A stretch of DNA of 64,000 bases from Rhizosaccharibacter radicis (GCA_024508355.1 JAMZEJ010000001.1:124001-188000); one strand, 5' to 3'; counted from the stretch's first letter, positions 1 to 9,521 are shown. The notes: generated by a model not told the origin, from the sequence alone. Program-made: numbers and translations.

Positions 1-410
1 AGGGACGGGACCACGACCGTGAACGCGTCCTCCACGCGGCCGCCGAACCGTTCGGGATGGGCCAGACGCTCGACCAGGCCGGTGTAGGAGTGGAACGAGT
101 ACGGCCAGCCATGCAACAGCAGCAGCGGTCTGGGCGACGACCCGGACCCGCGCTCCAGCACCAGGTGCAGCGTCTGGCCATCGACCTCGGTGGTGAAGTG
201 AGGCACGGCGTTCATCGCCCGCTCCCGGGCACGCCAGTCGTAGGTCCCGGTCCAGCGGGTGCAGAGCGCGCGCATGAACGCGCGTGGCGGCCCGTGGCGC
301 CAGTCGTCGGCGTCAACCGGCTCGACGAACGCATCCCATCGGAAAGCGGTGACGCGGTCTCGGATGCGCGACAGGGTGGCGTCGGGAACGGCGATGCGGA
401 ACGGGGTCAT
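1..410 (-). CDS. Epoxide hydrolase family protein, N-terminal part (cut by window edge)
   Basis: Only the first ~136 codons are inside the window; the 3' end runs off the left edge. The translation begins MTPFRIAVPDATLSRIRDRV and shows the epoxide-hydrolase N-terminal (EHN) region, with a DDWRHG segment, a YDWRARE segment and then the HGWP oxyanion motif at about residue 107, followed by the start of the alpha/beta-hydrolase core. Family knowledge: such enzymes open epoxides to vicinal diols using a nucleophilic Asp, which would lie beyond the edge and cannot be checked. The gene is divergent from the LuxR-type regulator with only about 20-35 bp between the start codons, so that regulator may control it (inference). 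Confidence 0.8.
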   Translation of the reverse strand, partial: MTPFRIAVPDATLSRIRDRVTAFRWDAFVEPVDADDWRHGPPRAFMRALCTRWTGTYDWRARERAMNAVPHFTTEVDGQTLHLVLERGSGSSPRPLLLLHGWPYSFHSYTGLVERLAHPERFGGRVEDAFTVVVPS

Positions 411-429
411 GCCCAGCGATCTAGAACGG

Positions 430-1266
430 ATGCGGCCGCCGCGCATGACGGATTTCCGTCAGGAGCGGCGACCGGCGCCGGACCGCCAGCCGGGCCAAGT
501 GCGCCGCGCGGCCGCAGAGCCGGCCGACGGGACCGTCGCCGCCGCGGTGGTGGTGGAGGCCGCGCGACGGCTGCGGGCGAGCGGGCACCTTTATTTCGAG
601 CTGGAGCTGGTGGAATCGGCCGGGATCGCGGTCACCGTGCGTCACCATCGCCCCGAGGATGTGGTTCTCGGCGAGTATGGCGAACGGTTCTATACCGAAG
701 ATCCTCTGACCGAGACGTTCCGGGAGCGATTGTGCCGGAACGGGGCGTCCGTGCACGGCCCGGTGACGGTGTCGCTCGGCGAGCTGCCGTGGCTCGCGCG
801 TGCCTCCTACGAGAACCGGTTCCTCCGCCGCGCCGGGATCGCCGACGTGCTGGGTCTCGGTGTGCCCGCATCGATCGATGGCCGCACGCGCATGCTCTGC
901 TTCGGCTTCCATCGGGGCGAGACCGATCCGGGCTTCACCACGGCGGAACGGCGCTTGTTGTCGCGACTCGCCGACGGGCTGGGGCTGCGCGCGGAGAACC
1001 TGGCCCTGCGTCAGGCACTGGCATCGCGGCCGCCTGCCGGACCGTCCATGACGGCGTTCACGGCCGCGGCGGCGGGACTGACCGAACGGGAGCGACAGGT
1101 CGCCGGTTTGATGATGGCCGGGCATGGCAACGGGCGTCTGGCCCATGAACTCGGCCTGACGATCAACACGGTCGAGAACCACCTCCGCTCGATCTACGCC
1201 AAGCTCGGCGTGCGAAGCCGGGGGCAGGCGGGGGCAAGGATGCTCGGCAACGGCGCGGAACCCTAG
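430..1266 (+). CDS. LuxR-family transcriptional regulator (autoinducer-binding-like N-domain)
   Basis: About 278 residues from the ATG at 430; the ATG at 445 is equally possible. An earlier in-frame start would overlap the divergent epoxide hydrolase. The C-terminal ~60 residues are a GerE-type helix-turn-helix: LTERERQVAGLMM, then LTINTVENHLRSIYAKLGV. The N-terminal 170 residues resemble a ligand-binding or GAF-like sensor rather than a receiver, since no phospho-Asp pattern is seen. It likely binds a small molecule and controls nearby genes, the divergent epoxide hydrolase being the best candidate. No autoinducer synthase gene is in the window, so a quorum-sensing role is not supported. Confidence 0.75.
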   Translation: MRPPRMTDFRQERRPAPDRQPGQVRRAAAEPADGTVAAAVVVEAARRLRASGHLYFELELVESAGIAVTVRHHRPEDVVLGEYGERFYTEDPLTETFRERLCRNGASVHGPVTVSLGELPWLARASYENRFLRRAGIADVLGLGVPASIDGRTRMLCFGFHRGETDPGFTTAERRLLSRLADGLGLRAENLALRQALASRPPAGPSMTAFTAAAAGLTERERQVAGLMMAGHGNGRLAHELGLTINTVENHLRSIYAKLGVRSRGQAGARMLGNGAEP

Positions 1267-1674
1267 CCGGGTCGCCGGCGCCGGATGCGCGGGCAGTCCC
1301 GACGACGACCCGCGCGGGAACTGGCGCGGCCTGATGCCGAACTACCCGTTTCCCCACCCGAGCCTTTCCATCCCACCGTAACGATATCAGAACCAAAGCT
1401 CCCGGCCTGCGCCCGATCGCATGCGTGAACATCGCGGCTTGCGCGCGATGACGGGCAGGACGACTTCCGGCGGCCTGTCCGGCATGGATGCCAGTGGGGC
1501 GAAGCCGTTCATGGCCAGGTTGCACCCCCGTTCCCGGCACGGTGTCTCGACACCGTGTCCCCGTGCGGCCAGCACATCCCCGTCAGGGGGGATTCCATCG
1601 AGGCGCCCACCGATGCAGGGTGCGCCGCATGGGCGACGTGCCCTTCCGCCCGACGATGAAGGAGCTTCGTGCCC
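1267..1674. other. Gene-free stretch upstream of frmA
   Basis: About 400 bp with no convincing gene. ORFs in this stretch on either strand show no recognisable domain and overlap frmA. It must hold the frmA promoter. A good ribosome binding site, AAGGAG, lies at 1659-1664, ten bases before the frmA ATG. No FrmR-type operator could be identified by eye. Confidence 0.5.
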
Positions 1675-2790
1675 ATGGATGTCCGCGCCGCCGTCGCCTT
1701 CGAGGCCGGCCAGCCGCTCAGCATCGAGACCGTGCAGCTCGAAGGCCCCCGCGCCGGCGAGGTGCTGGTGGAGATCAAGGCCACCGGCCTGTGCCACACG
1801 GACAAGTACACGCTCAGCGGCGCAGATCCGGAGGGGATGTTTCCGGCCATCCTGGGCCACGAGGGCGCGGGCGTGGTGGTGGAGGTGGGCGAGGGCGTGT
1901 CCACGCTGAAGCCCGGCGACCACGTGATCCCGCTGTACACCCCCGAATGCCGGCAGTGCAAAAGCTGCCTGTCGCGCAAGACCAACCTGTGCACGGCCAT
2001 TCGTTCGACGCAGGGCAAGGGGGTGATGCCCGACGGCTCCTCGCGCTTCTCGTTCAAGGGGCGCCCGGTGCTGCACTACATGGGCTGCTCGACCTTCGCG
2101 AACTACACGGTGCTGCCCGAGATCGCGCTGGCCAAGGTCCGCGCCGACGCGCCGTTCGACAAGATCTGCTACATCGGCTGCGGCGTCACCACGGGGATCG
2201 GCGCGGTGCTGTTCACCGCCAAGGTGGAGCCCGGCTCCACCGTCACCGTGTTCGGGCTGGGCGGCATCGGCCTCAACGTGATCCAGGGCGCCAGGATGGT
2301 GGGCGCCGGCCGCATCATCGGCGTGGACATCAATCCCGCGCGCGAGGCGATGGCCCGGCGGTTCGGCATGACCGATTTCGTGAACCCCAGGGATCTGGGG
2401 CCCGACGGCGACGTGGTGGGCCACATCGTGGAGCTGACCGGCGGCGGGGCCGATTTCTCGTTCGAATGCGTCGGCAACCCGACCCTGATGCGCCAGGCGC
2501 TCGAATCGAGCCATCGCGGCTGGGGCGTGTCCACCATCATCGGCGTGGCGGCGGCCGGGCAGGAAATCTCCACCCGCCCGTTCCAGCTGGTCACCGGGCG
2601 GCGCTGGATCGGTTCCGCGTTCGGCGGCGCGCGCGGCCGCACCGACGTGCCGACCATCGTGGACTGGTACATGGACGGCAAGATCAACATCGACGACCTG
2701 ATCACCCACCACCTGCCGCTCGATCGCATCAACGAGGGCTTCGACCTGATGGCGCGCGGCGAAAGCATCCGCTCGGTAGTGGTGTACTGA
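1675..2790 (+). CDS. frmA: S-(hydroxymethyl)glutathione dehydrogenase / class III alcohol dehydrogenase
   Basis: 371 residues, the normal length for class III zinc alcohol dehydrogenases. It oxidises S-hydroxymethylglutathione, the spontaneous adduct of formaldehyde and glutathione, to S-formylglutathione with NAD+. Visible features are the catalytic-zinc region ATGLCHTD and GHEGAG, a structural-zinc cluster [15 protein letters not shown] near residue 100, and a Rossmann motif FGLGGIGLN near residue 200. The ATG at 1675 is preferred over a GTG at 1669 because AAGGAG sits ten bases upstream of the ATG. The next gene, the formylglutathione hydrolase, starts two bases after the stop, so the two form a formaldehyde-detoxification operon. 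Confidence 0.95.
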   Translation: MDVRAAVAFEAGQPLSIETVQLEGPRAGEVLVEIKATGLCHTDKYTLSGADPEGMFPAILGHEGAGVVVEVGEGVSTLKPGDHVIPLYTPECRQCKSCLSRKTNLCTAIRSTQGKGVMPDGSSRFSFKGRPVLHYMGCSTFANYTVLPEIALAKVRADAPFDKICYIGCGVTTGIGAVLFTAKVEPGSTVTVFGLGGIGLNVIQGARMVGAGRIIGVDINPAREAMARRFGMTDFVNPRDLGPDGDVVGHIVELTGGGADFSFECVGNPTLMRQALESSHRGWGVSTIIGVAAAGQEISTRPFQLVTGRRWIGSAFGGARGRTDVPTIVDWYMDGKINIDDLITHHLPLDRINEGFDLMARGESIRSVVVY

Positions 2791-2792
2791 GC

Positions 2793-3644
2793 ATGGCCGA
2801 CATCGCCACCCGCTCGGAGCATCGCTGCTGCGGGGGCACGCTCGGCTTCCACGAGCACGAGTCCGAGGCGCTGGGGCTGCCCGCCCGCTTCGCCCTGTTC
2901 CGGCCGGGCACCGCCCGGGGCGCCAGCCGGCCCCCGGCGCTGTTCTGCCTGGCCGGCCTGACCTGCGACGAGACGACGTTCGCCACCAAGGGCAACGCCC
3001 TGCGCTTCGCCGCCGCGCACGGGCTGATGCTGGTGTTTCCCGACACCAGCCCGCGCCGGGCCGGCGTGCCGGGGGAAGACGAGGACTGGGATCTGGGCAC
3101 CGGCGCCGGCTTCTATCTGGATGCCACCGCCGAGCCCTGGCGCACGCACTACCGCATGGGCTCCTACGTGAACGACGAGCTGCCGGCGCTGGTGGAAGCG
3201 CGTTTCGGCGCAGCACCCGGCCGGCGCGGCATCATGGGCCATTCCATGGGCGGGCACGGCGCCCTGGTGCTGGCGCTGCGCGATCCGGAACGCTGGCACA
3301 GCGTGTCGGCGCTGGCCCCGATCGCCCACCCGGCGGCGGTGCCGTGGGGGCACAAGGCGTTCGGCGCCTATCTCGGGCCGGACCGGGACGGATGGGCGGC
3401 CCACGACGCCACCCTGCTGCTCCGCGCCGGCCACACCCACCCGACCCCGATCCTGGTGGACCAGGGCGATGCCGACCAGTTCCTGAGCGAGCAGCTCCGT
3501 CCGGACGCGCTCGCGGAAGCGGCCGAGGCGGCCGGGCAGAAGCTGCGGCTCCGGCGCCACGCCGGCTACGACCATTCCTACTGGTTCATCCAGAGCGTGA
3601 TCGAGGACCATGTGGCGCACCACGCCCGGCTGCTGCGAGGCTGA
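2793..3644 (+). CDS. frmB: S-formylglutathione hydrolase
   Basis: 283 residues, matching the FrmB/FghA esterase family. It hydrolyses S-formylglutathione to formate and glutathione, the second step after frmA. The nucleophile is Ser151 in GHSMGG; the acid is the Asp pair in LVDQGDADQF near residues 226-228; the His is H261 in HAGYDHSYW. The LTCDE segment near residue 58 is typical of the esterase D group. It starts two bases after frmA stops, so co-transcription is near certain. No glutathione-dependent formaldehyde-activating enzyme gene is adjacent. Confidence 0.95.
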   Translation: MADIATRSEHRCCGGTLGFHEHESEALGLPARFALFRPGTARGASRPPALFCLAGLTCDETTFATKGNALRFAAAHGLMLVFPDTSPRRAGVPGEDEDWDLGTGAGFYLDATAEPWRTHYRMGSYVNDELPALVEARFGAAPGRRGIMGHSMGGHGALVLALRDPERWHSVSALAPIAHPAAVPWGHKAFGAYLGPDRDGWAAHDATLLLRAGHTHPTPILVDQGDADQFLSEQLRPDALAEAAEAAGQKLRLRRHAGYDHSYWFIQSVIEDHVAHHARLLRG

Positions 3645-4266
3645 GCCGCCGCGTCCGGACGGAAGGCGCGGGTATCCCGTCCCGGGCGACAACAGGCCCG
3701 TTGCCTCCAGACGCGCCCGGACGCGCATGACGGTCGCGGCCCGGCCGAAGACGAGGGTCTCGGCCCGGACATGATCCAGGGTGCAGGACCGCCCGGCGCG
3801 CCCGCGAATAACCGCGCCGAGCCGCTCTGCCCCGCCGATCGCGACGGAGGCCGGGAGCGAGGCGACCCTGCGACTCTTCCATGTGTGCGCGCCGTGGCCG
3901 CCGCGGCGGCCGTCACCGAACACATCGGGGCAGGACCAGAACCGCGACCCCCCTTCGTTTGCGCCGACGGCGACGGAGCCGGTCGAGCCCGCACCGGGAG
4001 CGATATTGCCGGGACAGGCCGGACCGGCGCGAAGCCTGCCGGTGATGGGGGGATGCCGCCGGACCGGCGACGCGCACCCCGTTACCCCGAGGCCGACATC
4101 TCCCGGTCGCGAGCCGCCCGCTCTTCGTCCGTCGTGCGATGCGGCCCCGTCGCGGTCGATCCCGCCGGCGCGGGCGGCGGCGCCCGGGATCACCGGCCCG
4201 GGCTTCCGGGAACCGGAGCCTGCCTGATCCATTGGGCTGCCTCAGCTTTCGCGGAACCGGACGACC
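3645..4266. other. Gene-free stretch between frmB and the DUF4126 gene
   Basis: About 620 bp, GC-rich, with open frames on both strands. None has recognisable domains or a plausible ribosome binding site. I see no RNA gene, repeat array or clear terminator. Confidence 0.4.
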
Positions 4267-4719
4267 ATGCTGCGCAGCATCCTGATGGGCCTGGCCGGCG
4301 GCCAGCGCGCCATGACCCCCCTCGCCGCCGTGGCGGTGGCCGCCGCCACCGGCCGGCTCCCGCCCGGCAACGGTGCGCCCCGGCTGCTGGCGCATCCGCT
4401 GGTCGCCGCCGGTGCGGTGGTGCTGGCGATGGGCGAGATGGCCGGCGACAAGCAGCCCACCGCCCCCGACCGCATCGTGCCCATCGGCCTGGTGGCCCGC
4501 TTCTCCACCTCGGCGCTGGCCGGGGCGGTGCTGGCACGGCGGCGGCACCGCGTATCCGCCGCCCTTCTCGGCGGCCTCACGGCGGTGCTGGCCTCCTATC
4601 CGGGCTGGCGCGTCCGCATGGCGGCGATCCCGCGCCTTGGCCGATGTTCCAGCGGGCTGATCGAGGACGCGATCGTGGCCGCGTCGGCGACGGCGATCGC
4701 CGGCATCGCCCGGCGGTGA
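4267..4719 (+). CDS. DUF4126-like small membrane protein
   Basis: 150 residues, rich in Ala, Leu, Val and Gly. It begins MLRSILMGLAGGQRAMTPLA, which resembles the start of DUF4126 family proteins, where a GLRA-type turn precedes the first helix. About four hydrophobic segments are visible: around residues 16-32, 45-60, 78-92 and 98-112, with a further one at 135-147. Function is unknown for the family; it is an inner-membrane protein by composition. The gene is convergent with the dienelactone hydrolase, leaving only nine bases between the stops. Confidence 0.65.
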   Translation: MLRSILMGLAGGQRAMTPLAAVAVAAATGRLPPGNGAPRLLAHPLVAAGAVVLAMGEMAGDKQPTAPDRIVPIGLVARFSTSALAGAVLARRRHRVSAALLGGLTAVLASYPGWRVRMAAIPRLGRCSSGLIEDAIVAASATAIAGIARR

Positions 4720-4728
4720 AGTCGCCCG

Positions 4729-5484
4729 TCAGCGCCGCAGCGTGCGCCCGAACAGGTCCAGCATCAGTCCGGTGCATTCGCGGAACAGCGCCGGGTCGTA
4801 GCGCGGGCCTTCGTCGCGCAGAAAGGCGTGCTGGCCGTTGACCTCGTGCCAGAGATAGGACGCCCCCACCTCCTCCAGCCGCGCCCGGATGCGTTCCCGC
4901 CCCGCGAAGGGGACGTGCGGGTCCTGCCGTCCCCACACGAACAGGGTTTCCGCCTTCAGCTCCGCCATGCGGGCGAGGCTGTCGTCGTTCTTGTTCTCGC
5001 CGAGCGTCCCGGAATGGATGTCGGTGGCATAGAAGCATGCCGCCGCCAGGGCGCGCGGGTCGAGCGCCGCCCGGAACGCGAGGTGGCCGCCGAGGCAGAC
5101 GCCGAACGCGCCCAGGCGGCCGTTGCAGGCCGCATGCGCCTCGAGCGCATCGAAGGTGGCGGCGGCATCCGCGTCATAGGCGCGGACGGGCTTGGCGAAC
5201 TTGAGCTCGTTGCCGCGATCGGTGCCGGGCTGGTCGTAGCGCAGCACCGTGCCGGGCGCCTCGTACTCGTGATAAACCTCCGGCACCGCCACCACGAACC
5301 CGTGCCCGGCCACGTAGGCGGCGAACCGACGGATCGGCGCGGTCACCTGGTAGATCTCGGAAAAGAAGGCGAGGCCCGGGAAGCGCCCTTCCCCCGCCGG
5401 ACGGAACAGGTGCAGCCGCATGGCGCCGGTGCCAGTGCCAGTGCCCATGGGCACATCGAGATGCTCGTCGCTTCGGATGATCAT
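4729..5484 (-). CDS. Dienelactone hydrolase family protein
   Basis: 251 residues from the ATG at 5484; a longer frame reaches 5520 but lacks family support. The alpha/beta-hydrolase triad is visible: Cys130 in GVCLGGH (cysteine nucleophile, as in carboxymethylenebutenolidase), Asp188 in WGRQDPHV and His219 in NGQHAF. The family hydrolyses lactones or esters; the real substrate is unknown, since no chlorocatechol pathway genes are nearby. A short Gly-Thr repeat lies near residues 14-20. It is transcribed leftward, away from the GST gene. Confidence 0.85.
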   Translation of the reverse strand: MIIRSDEHLDVPMGTGTGTGAMRLHLFRPAGEGRFPGLAFFSEIYQVTAPIRRFAAYVAGHGFVVAVPEVYHEYEAPGTVLRYDQPGTDRGNELKFAKPVRAYDADAAATFDALEAHAACNGRLGAFGVCLGGHLAFRAALDPRALAAACFYATDIHSGTLGENKNDDSLARMAELKAETLFVWGRQDPHVPFAGRERIRARLEEVGASYLWHEVNGQHAFLRDEGPRYDPALFRECTGLMLDLFGRTLRR

Positions 5485-5636
5485 GACGCCGATCAGACAT
5501 GGGCGCGCGGCGGCCGGCAAGCACCCCTCGGCGCCCGAGCGCGGTGCCGATCACGTAAGCGGCGCCGGTGGCAACCGGAGCGCTGCCCGGGCGTGGCCGT
5601 TCCTCGACCGGATCGCATCGCGAGGATCAACGCGCC

Positions 5637-6280
5637 ATGAAGCTGTACTGGGCTCCCCACACCTGTGCGATCGGCATCCACGTGCTGCTGGAAGAGATCG
5701 GCCAGCCGTACGAGACCGAGAAGCGGTCGGTCGAGGCACTGCAGCAGAACGAGTTCAAGGCGATCAACCCGAAGGGCAAGGTGCCGGTCCTGCGACGCGA
5801 CGACGGATCGCTGCTGACCGAGTACGGGGTGATCGCCTACTGGCTCGCCAACACCCATCCGGCGGCCGGGCTCACCCCGGACGACACCGAGGCGGTGACG
5901 CGCATGTCCGAGATGATGGACTACGCGGTGGGCACCGTGCACGGCCAGGGCTTCGGCCGCATCTTCATGACGCCCCGCTTCGAGCCCCAGGACGCGGTGC
6001 ACCAGACCACGGGGCTGGGCTCGGGCAGCGTGAAGAAGCAGGGCCGCGCGCTATGGTGGAGGAAGGCTTCCGCATCCTGTCGGACCAGCTGGGCGACCAT
6101 CGCTGGTGCGGCGGCGGCGACCGCTTCTCCATCGGCGACAGTGCCCTGTTCTACGTCGAGCGCTGGGCACCCCAGGCCGGCATTGAACTGCCCACCAACC
6201 TGCGGCAGCATCTCGCACGCTGCAAGGCGCGCCCGGCGGTGCGGCGGGTGCTGGAGATCTGGGAGGAGCCGCTGGACTGA
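5637..6280 (+). pseudogene. Glutathione S-transferase, interrupted by a single frameshift
   Basis: The first ~137 codons from the ATG at 5637 encode a thioredoxin-like GST N-domain (MKLYWAPHTCAIGIHVLLEE, then NPKGKVPVL and the start of the helical domain). Near 6045-6052, within GCCGCGCGCTATGG, that frame leaves the family sequence. The remaining helical domain (EEGFRILSDQLGDHRWCGG through VLEIWEEPLD) continues in another frame to the stop at 6278-6280. The total of 644 nt is one base short of a whole number of codons (~214 residues when repaired), so one missing base explains everything. It could be a recent loss of function or a base-call error in a GC run. The reading frame is otherwise clean, arguing for a very recent or artefactual lesion. 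Confidence 0.85.
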
Positions 6281-6395
6281 CGCGACCCTTCAACCGGGCC
6301 GAGAGGGCGGCGGGCGAAGGAACGGTCCTGGCTCGGGCGTCATTCCAGTGTCCCTCAGCAACGCGCCCCGGGGCCGGCGAAGCCGGTCCCCGCGG

Positions 6396-7079
6396 TCAGC
6401 GGGCGACGGCGCCGGGCGGCAGCTTCAAGGCGGGAAGCGGGGGCACCTCGACCGCCCTACCGAGCCTGAGGCTGTCCAGGCTCGCATCCATGATCGCCCG
6501 TCCGCGGGCCTGCGGCATCGGCGCGTCCGGAGCCGGGTCCGAGGCGCTGTCGCCGTAGCGGAACCGGTCCACCGCCACGCAGCGGCCATCCACCACCGCA
6601 CGCAGATCGGTGGCCTCGATCCGCTGGCTCATGCCGGCATCGGCGGCGTGCCAGGAGCGGAAGCGGACCCCGTTGATGGTCCGGTCCGGATCGCGATGCA
6701 CCGCCGGGCCGCCCAGCCCGTCGGTGAAGCAGCGCGACACGGCCCCGGCATCGGCGCTCGCCCCCACCTGAAGCACCTCGCTGGCCCGGCGGAGCGGCGC
6801 ATCGGGCGTCACCGGCAGCACCAGGCGGATGATCATCGTGCCGGCGGCGGCACCGGCGCGGCTCGCGGAGCCGTCCCAGTCCAGGCGCCAGCCGGGCGAC
6901 ATCAGCGAGCCCAGCGGCCGGTCGGACGCGGTGGCGGGCACCATCGCCGGACGCAGCAGCGCCACCCGGCCGTCCGCGCTGCGCCAGGGCTGCATCGGGG
7001 CCGTGAAGCGGCTGGGAGGCGCGGCCCCCATGCCGGCGGCGAGCGCGGCGAGAACGAGGATCCGGTGGCGCGTCTGCAT
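6396..7079 (-). CDS. Secreted hypothetical protein
   Basis: 227 residues from the ATG at 7079. The N-terminus (MQTRHRILVLAALAAGMGAA) is a classical signal peptide: basic, hydrophobic, then Ala-X-Ala. The mature part has no family that I recognise. It contains several short beta-type stretches (MIIRLVLPV, INGVRFRSWH, LRAVVDGRCVAVDRFRYGD) and ends in a Pro/Leu-rich tail. It lacks a lipoprotein Cys. It is most likely periplasmic. Codon use matches the neighbours, and the frame spans a region where no competing gene exists. Confidence 0.65.
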   Translation of the reverse strand: MQTRHRILVLAALAAGMGAAPPSRFTAPMQPWRSADGRVALLRPAMVPATASDRPLGSLMSPGWRLDWDGSASRAGAAAGTMIIRLVLPVTPDAPLRRASEVLQVGASADAGAVSRCFTDGLGGPAVHRDPDRTINGVRFRSWHAADAGMSQRIEATDLRAVVDGRCVAVDRFRYGDSASDPAPDAPMPQARGRAIMDASLDSLRLGRAVEVPPLPALKLPPGAVAR

Positions 7080-7445
7080 GGGGGAACGATGGGCCGGCAC
7101 CTCGCGGGCGGCAACCATGCGCCGCCGCGACTTTCCGGGCGGGTCCACTGGACCGTTTCCCCCAGCCGGGCCCCCGGAGAGTCGGAGCCAGAGGTCCGGA
7201 CGAAGTTCGAGCACCATCCTCCGGTGCGATGGAACAGTGCCGCGACGACCCCTCCCGGCCACTCGCAACGATCCAGGCCGTCACGGGGGTCGTCATGGCG
7301 AACCCGGGTGCCGTACGTCCGGGCCACACCGGCATGGACGGGGACCGGTCCGCACGGATCGTCCTTTTCCGCCGGACCCCGTATCCGCCGCCGGTTTCTG
7401 CAATGACGGGCTTCCCCTTGCCGCGCGTGCCGGCGCGTCGGGGTC
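7080..7445. other. Gene-free stretch
   Basis: About 365 bp between the secreted hypothetical protein and the DJ-1/PfpI remnant. ORFs in this stretch show no recognisable domain and overlap the flanking genes. No RNA gene or repeat is apparent. Confidence 0.4.
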
Positions 7446-7901
7446 TCAGGCCGCCGTTCCGAACCCGGCGCCGGACGCCACGGCCCGGACGATCGCGCGG
7501 CGCTGGTTCATGACGACTTCCATGTCGGCGCGCACGACGTGGAGGATCTCCGGCCGCGCGAGCTCGGGACGGCCGCGGTCGAACGGGGGCTGGGGCGCGT
7601 ATTCGAGCATGAGCTGGACCCGCTCGGCCTGATCCTGGCCCACCAGCAGCGCCACCAGGGCCAGACCGAAATCGATCCCGGCGGTGACGCCGCCCCCGGT
7701 CAACAGGTTGCCGTCGTGCTCCACCCGCGCGTCCGACGGAACCGCGCCGAACAGAAGCAACATGTCCCGCCAAGCCCAGTGGCAGGCGGCACGTTGATCG
7801 CGGATCAGTCCCGCCGCCCCCAGCAGCGATCCGGTGCACACGGAAGCCAGGAAGGACGCATCGCTCCCCAAACGGCGGAGCTGGGCGATGAGGCGGTCCG
7901 G
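7446..7901 (-). pseudogene. DJ-1/PfpI family protein, N-terminally truncated remnant
   Basis: The frame carries the C-terminal ~150 residues of a DJ-1/PfpI protein: a PDRLIAQLRRLG helix, FLASVCTGSLLGAAGL (nucleophile Cys in the VCTGS elbow), HWAWRD, the NLLTGGGVTAGIDF motif and LEYAPQPPFDRG near the end. The N-terminal ~80 residues, with the LVVPGG-type strand and conserved Glu, are missing. Upstream the frame runs unrecognisably into the end of the sugar transporter gene. No ATG with a ribosome binding site is present; a TTG at 7871 is the only start. The best reading is a gene that lost its 5' end, perhaps when the transporter gene came to lie next to it. Confidence 0.7.
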
Positions 7902-7953
7902 GGCCTGAGGCCCTGCCCGGAGAAGGCAGGACCTCGGGCCGTCGGGCGAGCCG

Positions 7954-9369
7954 CTACCGGCCGATGTCGCGCAGGCGGCGGCCGGCCATCAGCTTCTGCT
8001 CAATGGATTCCAGCGTGACGCCCTTGGTTTCCGGCACCAGCAGCAGGGTGAAGGGGATGAACAGGGCGTTGAAGATCGCCAGCATCCAGAAGGTCTGGCT
8101 CTGTCCCATCGTGGTGAGCAGGGTCAGGAAGGTGTTGCCCACCAGCCAGTTCGCCGCCCAGTTGATGAAGGTGGACACCGCGATGCCGAAATCGCGGCCC
8201 TGGAGCGGCTGGATCTCGGAACACAACGTCCAGACCAGGGGTCCGGGTGCTGCGGCGAAACCGACCACGAACAACAGCACCATCGCCACGAGGCCGTAGC
8301 GCGCCGCATCGGATTGCACGCCCATGGCGAGCAGGACGCCGACCACGGCCATGCCGATCGCCATCACCACGAAAGAGCTGATCAGCATCGGACGGCGGCC
8401 GAGCCGGTCGGCGAGGCCGATCGCCAGCAGGGTGGCCAGCACGTTCACCAGCCCGGTGACCGCGGTGGCCCAGGAGGCGGCGGACGCGCCGAAGCCTGCC
8501 ATGCCGAAGATCTTGGGCGCGTAGTACATGATGACGTTCATGCCGGTGAGCTGCTGCACCACCTGCAGGCCGGCCCCCAGCAGCACCGAGCGGCGGAAGT
8601 TGGGATTGCCGCGGAACAGGGCCCAGCCCTTCTGCGGCACGCGGAGCTGCTCGTGGGTGTCGGCGACCTCGCGGTCCACCTCGGCCCGGTCGCCGCGCAG
8701 GCGCATCAGCACCGCGCGCGCCTCGCTCTCGCGGCCGCGCAGCAGCAGCCAGCGCGGGCTTTCCGGCACCGCGAACAGCCCGAACAGGAACAGGATCCCG
8801 GGCACCACGATGACGCCGAGCATCAGCCGCCAGTTGCCGCTGGGCGTCAGCAGGCTGTCGGACACGAAGGCCAGGAAGATGCCGATGGTGATCATCAGCT
8901 GGTAGAGCGACACCATGGCGCCGCGCCACCGTTCGGGCGCGATCTCGGCGATGAACAGTGGGCCGGCGAAGGCGACCAGCCCGATGGCGAGCCCCAGCAC
9001 CACGCGCCCGACGATCAGGGAGGTCACGCCCGGCGCGAAGGCGCACAGCACGGAGCCGACCACGAACAGGATCGCGCCGATGAACAGCGACTTCTTGCGG
9101 CCGAGGCTGGCGGACACCCCGCCGCCGGCGAGCGAGCCGATCGCGGCGCCGATCATCATGGAGCTGACGATCCATTCCTGGGACCGCTGGTCAGCGTTGA
9201 ACGCCTTGCCGATGAAGTCCAGCGCGCCCGAGATCACGCCGATATCGAGGCCGAACATCAGGCCGGCGAGCGAGGCGATGGTGCAGGCAAGAGCGGCGCT
9301 GGGCCGCGGTGCGTCCGGTGAAGCGATGCTTCCCGGGCGGCTCGGATGTCCTCCGACGATGGCGACCAT
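7954..9369 (-). CDS. Sugar porter family MFS transporter (sugar/H+ symporter)
   Basis: 471 residues, with twelve predicted helices in a 6+6 arrangement. Sugar-porter signatures are present: GRKKSLF between helices 2 and 3, PESPRWLL after helix 6, QQLTGMNVIMYYAP in helix 7, DRLGRRPML between helices 8 and 9, and PETKG after helix 12. This matches the GalP/XylE/AraE group, which import hexoses or pentoses with a proton at the inner membrane. Substrate cannot be fixed from the sequence. It stands alone apart from the truncated DJ-1/PfpI remnant directly downstream. The start at 9369 gives a short cytosolic Pro-rich N-tail before helix 1. Confidence 0.92.
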   Translation of the reverse strand: MVAIVGGHPSRPGSIASPDAPRPSAALACTIASLAGLMFGLDIGVISGALDFIGKAFNADQRSQEWIVSSMMIGAAIGSLAGGGVSASLGRKKSLFIGAILFVVGSVLCAFAPGVTSLIVGRVVLGLAIGLVAFAGPLFIAEIAPERWRGAMVSLYQLMITIGIFLAFVSDSLLTPSGNWRLMLGVIVVPGILFLFGLFAVPESPRWLLLRGRESEARAVLMRLRGDRAEVDREVADTHEQLRVPQKGWALFRGNPNFRRSVLLGAGLQVVQQLTGMNVIMYYAPKIFGMAGFGASAASWATAVTGLVNVLATLLAIGLADRLGRRPMLISSFVVMAIGMAVVGVLLAMGVQSDAARYGLVAMVLLFVVGFAAAPGPLVWTLCSEIQPLQGRDFGIAVSTFINWAANWLVGNTFLTLLTTMGQSQTFWMLAIFNALFIPFTLLLVPETKGVTLESIEQKLMAGRRLRDIGR

Positions 9370-9521
9370 GATGCCCGCCTCCCCTTCAGTTGGTTCGTGA
9401 CCGGTCGGTCATAACGCTTCCGGGCGGCTTCGGCTTCCCCCCGCCGGCGGCGAGGTCATGCACGGTGCATTAACGACACGCATGGCACAGCGGAGGCTCC
9501 CTGTTCCGTGGAGCCGCTTCC

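Noticed and set aside
1387-3216. 609-codon - strand open frame opposite frmA/frmB
   Set aside because: It is antisense to two fully recognisable enzymes; composition is that of a shadow frame in high-GC DNA.
5568-7406. 612-codon + strand open frame running from the GST into the next two intergenic regions
   Set aside because: Only the first part (to ~6048) is GST-like; the rest is antisense to the secreted hypothetical protein. It is an artefact of the frameshift.
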